Positions 55,495 through 63,924 of a stretch of DNA of 64,000 bases are shown here, piece after piece. Within the stretch, counting starts at the first letter, position 1. Every line of letters starts with the position of its first letter. Source of the stretch: an uncultured Aquimarina sp. (GTDB lineage Bacteria; Bacteroidota; Bacteroidia; Flavobacteriales; Flavobacteriaceae); NCBI GenBank assembly GCA_947498775.1, contig CANMLL010000011.1, positions 166,185 through 230,184 of the forward strand. Reading direction: 5' to 3'. The translations under genes were made by a program, and so were the position numbers. The notes under the pieces are model-generated. The model was not told where the DNA came from. It saw nothing but the letters and a program-made list of their open reading frames with translations, and ran no database searches.

Positions 55495-56760
55495 TTATTG
55501 AATAGGGACAAGTTTTTTTAATTTTTTCTCTAAAAGTTCTACATCCCTTTTGTTTATAGATAAGGAAATCCCTTCTTGTAAATGCCTGTGCGCAAGTTCG
55601 GATTGCTTTTCCTGTATATAAAACTCTGCCAGCGTAGCATGAAAAAGGTAATGATTCCCAATATCGGATGCGTTCTCTAATACTTTTAATTCTTGTATAC
55701 TTGCTTGATTACCTTTCACCTTGGCCAACGGAATACTTCTATTTAATCGCACCATGGGAGTATCCTGTAAAACCAACAAACTGTCATATAGGGATAGAAT
55801 TTCTTCCCAATTAGTAGCTTCAAAGCTAGGAGCAATACAATGATGCCCCGAAATAGTGGCTAGAATCTGATATATGGATACGATATCATTTTTAGTCGTT
55901 TGGTTTAGATAGTGGATGCCGGTATTGATTAAAGATACGTTCCACTTTTGTCTATTTTGTTGGTGCATTTCGACCAGGGTTCCGTCTTCGACTCTTGCTT
56001 CAAATCGCGCGGCATTCAGATACATCAAAGCGAGTAGGGCATAGACTTCAGTTTTTTCTTTTACAGTTTTGTTATTGGCCAATATTTCTGCCAAACGAAT
56101 GGCTTCAAGACATAAATCATACCGTATTACTTTGTTTTGTTGTGAGGGACTATACCCTTCATTAAAAAGCAAATAAATGGTCTTAAGAACGATGCCCAGA
56201 TTATCCATGGCAGTAGCCGAAGTTTCAAAGGATATATTGGCTTCCCGTAATTGTTTTCGTCCTCGTACCAATCGTTTGTTGATCGTTTCGGTAGAAGTAA
56301 AAAATGCACTGGCAATTTCGGTAATACTAAATCCGCAAAGAATCTTTAGCATCAAGGCAATTTGAGAGTTTTCCGAAATAGAGGGATAGCAACACACAAA
56401 CATCATTTTAAGCTGTTGGTCACTAATCAATTCTTCAGAAATTTGTAGATCTTCTAACTCGGCATGAGTGTTCTTTTGCTTGTATTGAGATTCGTATTGG
56501 GTTTGATACTTTTTTCGTTTTAGAATATTGAGCGTACGATTTTTTGCGGCCGTATATAGCCATGCTTGTGGGTTTTCGGGGATGCCATGTTGCTGCCAGT
56601 GGTCTACTGCTTTGAGTAAGGTTTCTTGTACAATGTCTTCGGCTGTTTCTACATTATTGGTCCCAATATACCGTGTAATGACCGAAACTATTTTTCCGTA
56701 TTCATTTCTAAAGAAATGTTCGGTAAGTTGGCGTGATGTATGCGTATCATTCGAGTTCAT
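55495..56760 (-). CDS. ECF42-like sigma factor with C-terminal extension
   Basis: The ATG at 56760 gives 421 residues; upstream starts would read into the neighbouring gene. Sigma region 2 has YGKIVSVITRYIG then TAEDIVQETLLKAVDHW and NPQAWLYTAAKNRTLN. Region 4 has QIALMLKILCGFSITEIASA and the recognition helix TETINKRLVRGRK. The long helical C-terminal part (about 190-420, with repeated AILANNKTVKEKTEVYALLA-type helices) is the TPR-like extension of ECF42 (DUF6596) factors, which lack an anti-sigma gene. It sits between an SDR and a YCII gene. Confidence 0.9.
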   Translation of the reverse strand: MNSNDTHTSRQLTEHFFRNEYGKIVSVITRYIGTNNVETAEDIVQETLLKAVDHWQQHGIPENPQAWLYTAAKNRTLNILKRKKYQTQYESQYKQKNTHAELEDLQISEELISDQQLKMMFVCCYPSISENSQIALMLKILCGFSITEIASAFFTSTETINKRLVRGRKQLREANISFETSATAMDNLGIVLKTIYLLFNEGYSPSQQNKVIRYDLCLEAIRLAEILANNKTVKEKTEVYALLALMYLNAARFEARVEDGTLVEMHQQNRQKWNVSLINTGIHYLNQTTKNDIVSIYQILATISGHHCIAPSFEATNWEEILSLYDSLLVLQDTPMVRLNRSIPLAKVKGNQASIQELKVLENASDIGNHYLFHATLAEFYIQEKQSELAHRHLQEGISLSINKRDVELLEKKLKKLVPIQ

Positions 56761-56770
56761 TAGTAAGTGT

Positions 56771-57439
56771 TTACCAGGGAATTTTAGATTCAGTCTCAAC
56801 ATTCCAAAACATACCATTCTTAAAATCACCAGTTACAAAATCAAATATTCCTTTGGCCGATTCTTCTGAAGAAAGACGACCCGACGTATCATCTCCGGAA
56901 ATCATGGTACGTACCCATCCCGGATGAATTACGGCTACTCTGGGTGTTCCGTTAAGTCGATTCACCAAAATCTTGCTATACATATTTAATGCCGCTTTAG
57001 ACATACGATACGCCATCGAGCAGGATGGTTCGCATAACGTAATAGATCCCATTTTGGAAGAAATATTAATGATCTTTCCTTTGGGGTTTACTAAAGCCAG
57101 CATTTGTTCTGTAAAAAATACGGTTCCGGTTGTATTTACTTCAAAAGTATTTCTGTAAGAGACTTCCTCGGGTAATGTAAAATTTAAATCCGGTCCAATT
57201 CCCGCATTATTAATTAAGATATCAATGGTGATTTCTAAATCTTTAATCTGCTTATATGCTTGCGGAATACTTTCATTTTTTGAAAGATCCAAAGCAATAG
57301 GAGTAAAATTGGGATGATCAATTGAAATAGAACCCGTACGGCTGGTACCTATGACATGATACTCCTGTTCGAGAAAAAGTTTGGCAAGGGCCAAACCAAT
57401 ACCTTGACTTGCTCCTGTGATCAATATATTTGTGTGCAT
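56771..57439 (-). CDS. SDR-family oxidoreductase
   Basis: A 222-residue NAD(P)-dependent short-chain dehydrogenase. The dinucleotide motif is TGASQGIG (8-15), the structural NNAGIG follows near 77-82, and the active site is Y144-x3-K148 in AYRMSKAA, with the Ser in INISSKMG. It ends 10 bp before the sigma-factor start, so SDR, sigma factor and YCII genes form one operon. Confidence 0.92.
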   Translation of the reverse strand: MHTNILITGASQGIGLALAKLFLEQEYHVIGTSRTGSISIDHPNFTPIALDLSKNESIPQAYKQIKDLEITIDILINNAGIGPDLNFTLPEEVSYRNTFEVNTTGTVFFTEQMLALVNPKGKIINISSKMGSITLCEPSCSMAYRMSKAALNMYSKILVNRLNGTPRVAVIHPGWVRTMISGDDTSGRLSSEESAKGIFDFVTGDFKNGMFWNVETESKIPW

Positions 57440-57680
57440 ACGTTGGTGTTTGTAATAACGATACCAAAATAGGCATTTTTAATCGAAGGGCTCAAAAAAG
57501 GTATAGCGAAGTAATCTCCTAAAACCTTGAAGGTATTATTGTTAATACGTAAAAACAATAACAATTGTACGGTTACCCGTAAGGGAATAAATTGATTTAT
57601 TACTATATTGGCAGCATCTAATTATTCCGAATAAAAGTACTTTTTGGGTGATGTTTCGGGAGGGAATATGAGTAAGTATT

Positions 57681-58127
57681 ATGGGGTATTTAAAGGATTC
57701 TTCTTTTTATCATGAAGCTATAAGTGAAAGACGGTATGACTGCGCTACTTATTTTTTGTTTGATACGTATATTGTAGCAGAAATCGACGAGGGTATTGTA
57801 TACACCTGGGACGATCATGCCGAACCTATTGTAGCAGAACTAAGTGAATTATACGATCAAAAAGGCGAGGGGCTGGTCTTAATTTCTAACCGCGTACATT
57901 CATACTCGGTAAAGCCAAGTGATTGGATCAAATTTTTTAGAAGTGATTATAAGTTAAAAGGATATGGCATTGTAAGTTATTCACGAAAAGGTTTAATCGC
58001 TTCATTAGTCGAAAAACTATTTATGCGCAATAGCTTTAGAAATTTTGACAATCTCGCAGAAGCCATCGCCTGGGCCAAAAGCCTCACACAAAACGGAGGC
58101 GAAACTTCAAAGGAGAAGAGTGCGTAA
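57681..58127 (+). CDS. STAS/SEC14-like (SpoIIAA-type) protein
   Basis: A 148-residue protein with the fold of flavobacterial SpoIIAA-like proteins. A strand-helix pattern begins YFLFDTYIVAEIDEGIVYTW and continues with LVLISNRVHSYSVKPSDWIK, and the helical C-terminus includes NLAEAIAWAKSLTQ. The usual STAS phospho-Ser loop is not obvious. It is monocistronic as far as I can see. Confidence 0.7.
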   Translation: MGYLKDSSFYHEAISERRYDCATYFLFDTYIVAEIDEGIVYTWDDHAEPIVAELSELYDQKGEGLVLISNRVHSYSVKPSDWIKFFRSDYKLKGYGIVSYSRKGLIASLVEKLFMRNSFRNFDNLAEAIAWAKSLTQNGGETSKEKSA

Positions 58128-58338
58128 TTGAAAACCGGGCTTCGAGACCTGGTTCCTGAGTTTGTGTAAGTGCTTAGCCCTCAACAATAATCCGAAGGGT
58201 GAGGCTCTCGAACCCTGAATCTGAAACTACCATATCCGGGCTTCGAGGGCCTCAGCCCTCAATTCCCAATTCTTCATTAAACTCCCCAATATCAAAAAAT
58301 GAAACTCACAGCTTGTATCATTGCACATTATTAATTAA
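58128..58338. repeat. Short degenerate palindromic repeats, no gene
   Basis: Several related GC-rich pieces occur in both orientations: CCGGGCTTCGAGACCTGG, CCGGGCTTCGAGGGCCTCAG and GAGGCTCTCGAACCCTGAAT. They look like remnants of REP-type palindromes and separate the SpoIIAA-like gene from a truncated gene. Confidence 0.45.
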
Positions 58339-58350
58339 ATGTATGATATC

Positions 58351-58563
58351 ATGTCTAAACAAAATTTTGACACAAAGTTAGCCGTATTAGAAAACCTGTC
58401 ACAAGAGGTGATAAAAGCACCGGCGCAACCGGTGGATGTAACCACGCAGGAAGCAGAAAACCTATTTATCTGGAAAAGATTTCTGCTAACGATCTATTAT
58501 TTTTTTAATCTAATTTGGCAACAGAATATTTTTAATAACTCATCAATACGATATCACTTTTAA
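58351..58563 (+). pseudogene. Truncated gene fragment (N-terminus only)
   Basis: From the ATG at 58351 about 40 residues look like a genuine protein start (SKQNFDTKLAVLENLSQEVI, then APAQPVDVTTQEAENLFIW), resembling small Bacteroidota proteins with a PVDVxxQEAENL block. The frame then becomes a Phe/Tyr/Ile-rich run with no coding character and ends over the 3' end of the GH31 gene. It looks like a 3'-truncated relic. Confidence 0.45.
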
Positions 58564-61009
58564 TACTTAAATTTTTTAAAACAACAACTTGGGTATTTGT
58601 ATTTTTATTCCAATAAGTAAAAGGTACTTCACTAAATTCCTCCTGATCTAATTCCACTTGCTTAAGCTTCTTTCCATTTAATTTCAAGTTTTGAAATCTT
58701 TTATATCCATGAAAGTATATTTTGTAACTTCTATCGGGAATAGCTCCATCGTAGTATCCTTTGGAAGCATGGATAGTCAGCTTTTTATCGTTTTCTATAT
58801 AGTTTATTTTGGTACTTCTCCTCTCATTTTTAGTATTGAATTTTTCTGTAATACCATCATCTTCGTATAAGTTGAATTGACCATTCTTACCTGTATAGAC
58901 ATGAAGATTGAGTTTTGAAGGGTCTAATGTGAAAGTACTTAATGAATAATCTTGTTTTGGAATGATTGCCCCTTGTTTTACAAAGATTGGCATATTTTGG
59001 TCTGTGACTTGATGCTTTAGTATTTGATTTCCGTCTACTAATTCGTCTGTCCAGTAGTTGTACCATTTTTGTCCATCGGGTAACCAAACATCAATCGTAC
59101 TATCACTTTTTGAACAAACAGGAGCAACCAGCATTTCATTACCCCACATATATTGTAAGTCAAATTTCCATGCATTTGGTTCATTCTGATAGTCAAGAAC
59201 CATAGCTTTTGCCATTGGTGTTCCGTATTTGTGAGCGTTAAAAGCATGGGTATAAATGTATGGCATAAGTTCGTACCTTTCTCTTATATATTGTAATGCG
59301 ACTTTTTGACTTGTCTTAGATCTATCAAGTGGCCAGCGTTTATGTTTACCCATTCCGTGAGGTCTCCAGATCGGTGAAAAACTACCAAATGCCATGGCCC
59401 ATTGATTGTATAAAAAGTCTTCGGGACCTGGTTCTATAAATCCACCTGCATCATGATTAAAGTACGGAAAACCAGATAATCCCGATGCCTGCATGGCTCG
59501 GATACTTGTTTTCATCCATTCACAATCACTATAAATATCTCCATTCCAATGTGAAGCGTAACGTTGGCCACCGGCGGTCATGCTTCTTATCCATACAAAA
59601 GGACGTTTAGCTTCTCCAATTCCAGGATGTTCAGGATCTTTACTGTCCCAACCTTCTTGAACAATTGCCTTTGCAATCAGAAAAGGATAATAATTTTTGT
59701 TTTCTGCCCAGCTTCTACCATTGGCACAAATAATACTATCGGGCAACGTATACATTTCATCTGTTTCGTCTATCCATAATGCATCACCTCCGTAGTTTAA
59801 TTTTGGATCTAGCGATTTTTTCCAAAATAGTTTCCAAACCCATTTTCTCGTTTTTGGATTAGAGTAGTCTGGGGCACTATTACCTTCTTTTACATATTGT
59901 TCGGCATATGGCAAGTTATATTCTGGTTTCCATCCCCAACTATCGGCACCAATATTACGATTTAAATCGAGTGTTACTGTTACATTATTATCTCTACACC
60001 ATTGCAGATATGCCGAAGGATCAGGATAGCGTGTAGAATCCCACTCAAACCAAGAACCCGACCAGGCTCCGCTGCCGGCTCTCCATCTATTGTCATTTAC
60101 AATATGATCAAAGGCAAAGCCAGCGTTTCTGTGTTCTGTAATTTTATTTTTCCACCACTGTGCACCATTATTATCTGGTGCCTCTTTGTCTGAAAGTTGA
60201 AGTCCGAAAATTGATTTTTGCAAAAAGCGAGGTCTACCTGTAAGCTGGGTATATTGATTTAATATATCTTTAAATTCTGGTCCAAGGATAATGAAATAGT
60301 CCATTCTACCTTCAAATCCTTTTGTGTCAATACTAAATTGATATTCGCCCTGACTTCCAAAATCAAAATCATGTTCGAAGGTACTGTTTAGAAATATGCC
60401 ATACCCTTTGTTGGACATAAAAAAAGGAACGGTTAACACCGCTTGTTTTTGATAATGTGATTTTACTCCTTCACCATAATTGCTATTGATTTTTTTTCCT
60501 TTTAAATCAATGGATTCTACCCAACCATATGTTTGATGCCCCACTCCGCAGAAATGTTCGTTGTCATCTAATTGTAAGTCATTAATAATTTTGTTATCTG
60601 TCCATTGCATCCCTTTTTTTTGACTTAGCAGAACCTTATTTCTTTTTCCAGAAATAACCTGATATTTTAAAGGTGATTTCTGTACTTTTATCCTTGTATT
60701 ATCGTCATTTTTGATAAAAATAGTCAGTGTATCATTAGTATCCTGAATCGTATAGACTCCAGTCTTGGTATGATGCTCGACCATTTCATAGTGATTGTCT
60801 AGAAAAAAGTCTTCATCCTTATTGATCCATTGAAAACGAACGGTATTAGATGTATAGAATTGAAGTCTTAGTTGTACTCCATTGGTTGATTCAAGTACTA
60901 TTTCATGATCTTTTTTGGTATAAGATTTGAGATCTCCACTTTGGGTGAAAACATTAAAGCTTATTAAATAAATAAAGATAGATAATAATACAGCAGATAT
61001 ATTCTTCAT
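58532..61009 (-). CDS. GH31-family alpha-glycosidase
   Basis: An 825-residue secreted enzyme (signal peptide MKNISAVLLSIFIYLISFNV). The N-terminal galactose-mutarotase-like beta domain covers about 25-250, followed by the catalytic barrel. The nucleophile Asp is in GGDALWIDETDE near residue 411, and the acid/base Asp is in SHWNGDIYSDCEW near 489. FSPIWRPHGM and the C-terminal DSTIDVWLPDGQKWYNYWT domain are family-typical. The substrate could be maltose-type or other alpha-glycosides. It has a non-coding upstream region of 306 bp that contains repeat copy C. Confidence 0.93.
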   Translation of the reverse strand: MKNISAVLLSIFIYLISFNVFTQSGDLKSYTKKDHEIVLESTNGVQLRLQFYTSNTVRFQWINKDEDFFLDNHYEMVEHHTKTGVYTIQDTNDTLTIFIKNDDNTRIKVQKSPLKYQVISGKRNKVLLSQKKGMQWTDNKIINDLQLDDNEHFCGVGHQTYGWVESIDLKGKKINSNYGEGVKSHYQKQAVLTVPFFMSNKGYGIFLNSTFEHDFDFGSQGEYQFSIDTKGFEGRMDYFIILGPEFKDILNQYTQLTGRPRFLQKSIFGLQLSDKEAPDNNGAQWWKNKITEHRNAGFAFDHIVNDNRWRAGSGAWSGSWFEWDSTRYPDPSAYLQWCRDNNVTVTLDLNRNIGADSWGWKPEYNLPYAEQYVKEGNSAPDYSNPKTRKWVWKLFWKKSLDPKLNYGGDALWIDETDEMYTLPDSIICANGRSWAENKNYYPFLIAKAIVQEGWDSKDPEHPGIGEAKRPFVWIRSMTAGGQRYASHWNGDIYSDCEWMKTSIRAMQASGLSGFPYFNHDAGGFIEPGPEDFLYNQWAMAFGSFSPIWRPHGMGKHKRWPLDRSKTSQKVALQYIRERYELMPYIYTHAFNAHKYGTPMAKAMVLDYQNEPNAWKFDLQYMWGNEMLVAPVCSKSDSTIDVWLPDGQKWYNYWTDELVDGNQILKHQVTDQNMPIFVKQGAIIPKQDYSLSTFTLDPSKLNLHVYTGKNGQFNLYEDDGITEKFNTKNERRSTKINYIENDKKLTIHASKGYYDGAIPDRSYKIYFHGYKRFQNLKLNGKKLKQVELDQEEFSEVPFTYWNKNTNTQVVVLKNLSIKSDIVLMSY

Positions 61010-61181
61010 GCAGTTGGTTTGATTTTTTGGATTTATTATGATTTTGAAAGATTGACTTTTGTGTTTAAATTATTTTTTTCTTAATAGCTAAATAGATATT
61101 ATTCGTGATATGTCATAAAGTTTACAACGCTAAATATATGAATAGGAAAAAGCCAAATACGCCTGAAAACCTTGATTTATC

Positions 61182-61209
61182 TCTGCCTACCTGGCGGATG
61201 GCAGGCAGG
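61182..61209. repeat. 28-bp palindromic micro-element, copy 2 of 3
   Basis: The reverse complement reads CCTGCCTGCCATCCGCC, then AGGTAGGCAG, matching the copies at 19439-19466 and 61867-61894 in length and position of all G/C blocks. It abuts the left edge of cassette repeat C. Confidence 0.7.
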
Positions 61210-61318
61210 TGCGCATTTTTAGTTCTTCTAAACTTATAAAAATTTAGCGCTTTTGCAAAAAAGAAATAACCTTTTGATTAAGCGTTAAATTGCTCTGATT
61301 TCATAGGATATAATGTTA
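61184..61318 (-). repeat. Cassette-type repeat, copy C
   Basis: Downstream (minus strand) of the small membrane-protein gene at 61316. Shared with copy B: AACA near the gene, then TCCTATGAAATCAGAGCAA, an A/T-rich middle containing TTTTTGCA-AGCGCTA, and the 28-bp palindrome at the far end. About 75% identical to copy B over about 90 bp, by eye. Confidence 0.7.
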
Positions 61319-61840
61319 TGAGCTTGCTTTTTTCAGTCGCAATTGATAAATCACTCCGAAAATCAATCCAATTAACCCACCGATATAGCTAAGAGTGTGC
61401 ATTGTCCCAACCGTCAAGAAAGCATTTTTATCAGTCACTCCTTTGGGAATTGTCCATTCAATATTTAGTTTAGAAATAATAAATTCACCTATTAATATTC
61501 CCAAAAGTCCTATTCCGACAGCAATTCCAATTGTACGTATAGAAGCTCCGAAAATACTTTTCCGCATTAGTTTTGTAGTTGGCATCATCAATCCAATTAG
61601 TCCAACTACAAGTCCGATTATTAGACCTGTCCACCAAGTTGAGAAAAACCCAACAAGAGATGCTGATAATCGCGGTTGATTTTGACCCATAAACCCGATT
61701 TGAAATTGAGGAAACTTGAACTTGGTAAAATATTCAGGAGATATTGAGAAAGAAATTTGGTCATGCAAAATTCCATATACTCCAGCTAAAAGAGGTAGCG
61801 TTATTAAAGTCAATATTAGAATTCCAATTTTCTTAACCAT
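61316..61840 (-). CDS. Four-helix membrane protein of unknown function
   Basis: The ATG at 61840 gives 174 residues; an alternative GTG at 61852 would use repeat sequence as coding. Hydrophobic helices are at about 2-22, 62-86, 98-124 and 142-166. The loop after the first helix reads DQISFSISPEYFTKFKFPQF, a block I recall from small proteins in gene-cassette regions of other marine bacteria. The function is unknown. It is bounded on both sides by related repeats. Confidence 0.68.
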   Translation of the reverse strand: MVKKIGILILTLITLPLLAGVYGILHDQISFSISPEYFTKFKFPQFQIGFMGQNQPRLSASLVGFFSTWWTGLIIGLVVGLIGLMMPTTKLMRKSIFGASIRTIGIAVGIGLLGILIGEFIISKLNIEWTIPKGVTDKNAFLTVGTMHTLSYIGGLIGLIFGVIYQLRLKKASS

Positions 61841-61841
61841 T

Positions 61842-61993
61842 GGTAGGTGCACATTTTTATTTCTTGCCTGCCTTCCATCCGCCAGATAGGCAGGTTTAAT
61901 GTATAAAAATCTAGCGCTACTGCAAAAAGGAAATGACCTTTCGATTTAGTACTAAACTTTGCTCTGATTTCATAGGATGCTTTGTTAGCAATA
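61842..61993 (-). repeat. Cassette-type repeat, copy B
   Basis: Downstream (minus strand) of the repeat-lipoprotein gene. Starts GCTAACAAAGCATCCTATGA, contains AAATCAGAGCAAAG and ends near ATACATTAAAC and the 28-bp palindrome. It shares its layout with copies A and C. Confidence 0.72.
61867..61894. repeat. 28-bp palindromic micro-element, copy 3 of 3
   Basis: CCTGCCTTCC, then ATCCGCCAGA and TAGGCAGG. Same length as the copies at 19439 and 61182, differing at a few positions. Confidence 0.7.
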
Positions 61994-62103
61994 GTTTTAC
62001 TCTTTTCTATTTTAAGTAGTTATGATTTAACAGTTTTTCTTTTTACTATTTCTAATGAGTGAAGTTATTATTATCATTTCTTAAATGTTTTTATTCAAAA
62101 TAC

Positions 62104-62685
62104 TTATAATGAATTTGTTGAGGAAGCATAATTTCCAAGACCATAATTTCCTACGTCTTTATCGGCTTTTCCTTCCTCGAGTCTTTTCTTATATGTTTGT
62201 AATGAATTTGTTGAGGAAGCGTACTTTCCAATACCATAATTGCTTACGTCCTTATCAGCTTTTCCTTCCTCGAGTCTTTTCTTATATGTTTGTAATGAAT
62301 TTGTTGAGGAAGCGTAATTTCCAAGACCATAATTACTCACGTCCTTATCGGTTTTTCCTTCCTCAAGTCTTTTCTTATATGTTTGTAATGAATTTGTTGA
62401 AGAAGCATAATTTCCAAGACCATAATTTCCTATGTCTTTATCAGCTTTTCCTTCCTCAAGTCTTTTCTTATATGTTTGTAATGAATTTGTTGAAGAAGCA
62501 TAATTTCCAAGACCATAATTCCCTACGTCTTTATCAGCTTTTCCTTCCTCGAGTCTTTGTTTATATGATTGCTCAACAAATGTAGAAGTATTTTGAGAAG
62601 TTTCGGGTTTGTTTTTATTAGATGTAGTTTGATTGCAACTACTTATGATTGAAGATAAAAAGATTAAGAGTGTTAATTTTTTCAT
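62104..62685 (-). CDS. Lipoprotein made of five 31-residue tandem repeats
   Basis: A 193-residue lipoprotein (MKKLTLLIFLSSIISSC). After a short Asn/Thr/Ser linker come five copies of a 31-residue unit, consensus YKKRLEEGKADKDVGNYGLG followed by NYASSTNSLQT, and the protein stops at the end of the fifth unit. Copies differ at only a few positions (for example V/I, G/S, L/I, N/K). No family is recognised; such repeats suggest a surface-exposed, variable-length protein. It is flanked by cassette-type repeats. Confidence 0.85.
   Translation of the reverse strand: MKKLTLLIFLSSIISSCNQTTSNKNKPETSQNTSTFVEQSYKQRLEEGKADKDVGNYGLGNYASSTNSLQTYKKRLEEGKADKDIGNYGLGNYASSTNSLQTYKKRLEEGKTDKDVSNYGLGNYASSTNSLQTYKKRLEEGKADKDVSNYGIGKYASSTNSLQTYKKRLEEGKADKDVGNYGLGNYASSTNSL
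62107..62570 (-). repeat. 93-bp coding tandem repeat, five units
   Basis: GAATTTGTTGAGGAAGC or its variant recurs at 62111, 62204, 62297, 62390 and 62483, exactly 93 bp apart each time. Unit differences are few and mostly single bases. Confidence 0.95.
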
Positions 62686-62744
62686 TTTATTCAGATTATT
62701 CGATTGCCTACTCTAAATCACTTTTCGGCTTTCCGTGTTTTAAT

Positions 62745-62885
62745 TATTGTTAATGTTTAATGTATAGTTTCGTAGCGGATAAACTCGCAAGGAATATTCC
62801 ACACAGACCCAAAGGTAGCAAAAGCGTGTGAAATTTCGTTAGGAATTTCCGTCGCTATGAACTCATAGGACAAATTGTTGTAGCT
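62745..62885 (-). repeat. Cassette-type repeat, copy A
   Basis: Downstream (minus strand) of the 137-residue gene. Starts ACAACAATTTGTCCTATGAG, contains TTCATAGCGACGGAAATTCC and ends near ACTATACATTAAACATTAAC. The start (AACA, then TCCTATGA-TTCA-AGC) and end (ATACATTAAAC) match copy B; the middle is different. Confidence 0.7.
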
Positions 62886-62889
62886 ATTT

Positions 62890-63303
62890 TTAATAGTAGG
62901 GACCATTATAAAAGCCTAGACAAACATTTTTATCAATTTTCTTTTCAATTGAGATTTCACAACCTTTTGAAATACTATATTTTTTATTTACAATAGGTTT
63001 AATATCTGAAGATTCTATTTTTTCGTTACTATCTAACCAAATTATACATCCGTCATCTAGAAAATCTTCACATTCCTGCCCTTCTTCTATCAATAAATCG
63101 AGTTTTATTATGCTATTACTTACCTCATATTTTAGATATACTAATAATGTTTCATAATAATTAAAAGAGAAGATTTTCGTTGTACTTTTCAATTGAAGCT
63201 CAAAAACATAAATATTATAGTCTGCTGTTGGAAGCATAGTAATCCAACCAGGAATACCATTGAATTTTTCATAATGTAGTATATCTTTGTGTTTATGCCA
63301 CAT
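62890..63303 (-). CDS. Hypothetical protein in the cassette region
   Basis: A 137-residue protein without a signal peptide, starting MWHKHKDILHYEKFNGIPGW. The middle is strand-rich (YNIYVFELQLKSTTKIFSFN) and it is acidic with several Cys in the second half. No family is recognised. It lies 8 bp after the AlkB-like gene and is followed by cassette repeat copy A. Confidence 0.6.
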   Translation of the reverse strand: MWHKHKDILHYEKFNGIPGWITMLPTADYNIYVFELQLKSTTKIFSFNYYETLLVYLKYEVSNSIIKLDLLIEEGQECEDFLDDGCIIWLDSNEKIESSDIKPIVNKKYSISKGCEISIEKKIDKNVCLGFYNGPYY

Positions 63304-63311
63304 TGATGTTA

Positions 63312-63899
63312 TTATTTATAAGCTCTAATGGTTATTGATATTCTTTTCTTATTATATTTTTTTGAATTTGGCACTTCATGAGTCCATTCTAAATTAGTAT
63401 TCCATGGTATCACTATTACTTCTCCATTTTTAAAAGTAATGTCTTTAAATCCTTTTTCTTTAAAACGTCTTAACCTAAATATTCTATCTTCTCCAAGAGA
63501 AATAGTTACAATTGGGCTATCAGTTAATAGATCTCTAGTATCGTCTCTATGAGCTCCAATATAATGACCTTTTTGTCCGTCATACCAATTTAACAAAAGT
63601 CCATTCAATCGATGATCAATATTTTTTTGAGACCAATCAAGAAAACAAAATAAAATTTCGGGAATTGGTAAAGCATTATTTTTAGAGCCGGAATAATTAT
63701 AGTTTTTTCCGTATGCTTGTTGCCATCTAGGGGTTAATACTTCCTTGCCATACATTTTAACATTGTGAAATTCTTTTGGATGGATATCCCAAATTTTATC
63801 AAATTCATTAGGTGAAAACTGAAATTCTATTGCTTTGTTAGAAAAATAGAATATAGATTTCTCATCCAGGCGTATTATTTCAAATAATTCTTTGTTCAA
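63312..63899 (-). CDS. AlkB-like 2-oxoglutarate/Fe(II) dioxygenase
   Basis: A 195-residue protein. The Fe(II) triad is H117-x-D119 (IGAHRDD) and H174 (WTHEVP); R186 and R192 in KKRISITIRAYK bind 2-oxoglutarate. LTPRWQQAYGKNYNYSG near 55-71 matches the nucleotide-recognition lid of AlkB. Likely repair of alkylated nucleobases. The start codon is a TTG, which is unusual here. It sits between the group II intron end and the 137-residue gene, apparently the first gene of a cassette. Confidence 0.85.
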   Translation of the reverse strand: MNKELFEIIRLDEKSIFYFSNKAIEFQFSPNEFDKIWDIHPKEFHNVKMYGKEVLTPRWQQAYGKNYNYSGSKNNALPIPEILFCFLDWSQKNIDHRLNGLLLNWYDGQKGHYIGAHRDDTRDLLTDSPIVTISLGEDRIFRLRRFKEKGFKDITFKNGEVIVIPWNTNLEWTHEVPNSKKYNKKRISITIRAYK

Positions 63900-63924
63900 T
63901 ATTATGTGTTCGTTACCGTTTAAT

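Noticed and set aside
62107..62570. A CRISPR array suggested by the regular period
   Set aside because: The 93-bp units are contiguous, have no spacers and are in-frame coding sequence.
62085..62585. A 166-codon plus-strand frame with FLPRVFSYMF-type repeats
   Set aside because: It is the antisense of the tandem-repeat lipoprotein; the minus-strand frame has a lipoprotein signal and a sensible composition.
61182..62885. Calling the cassette repeats true integron attC sites
   Set aside because: I could not find the RYYYAAC/GTTRRRY core pair at their ends and no integrase is in the window; I report only the cassette-like layout.
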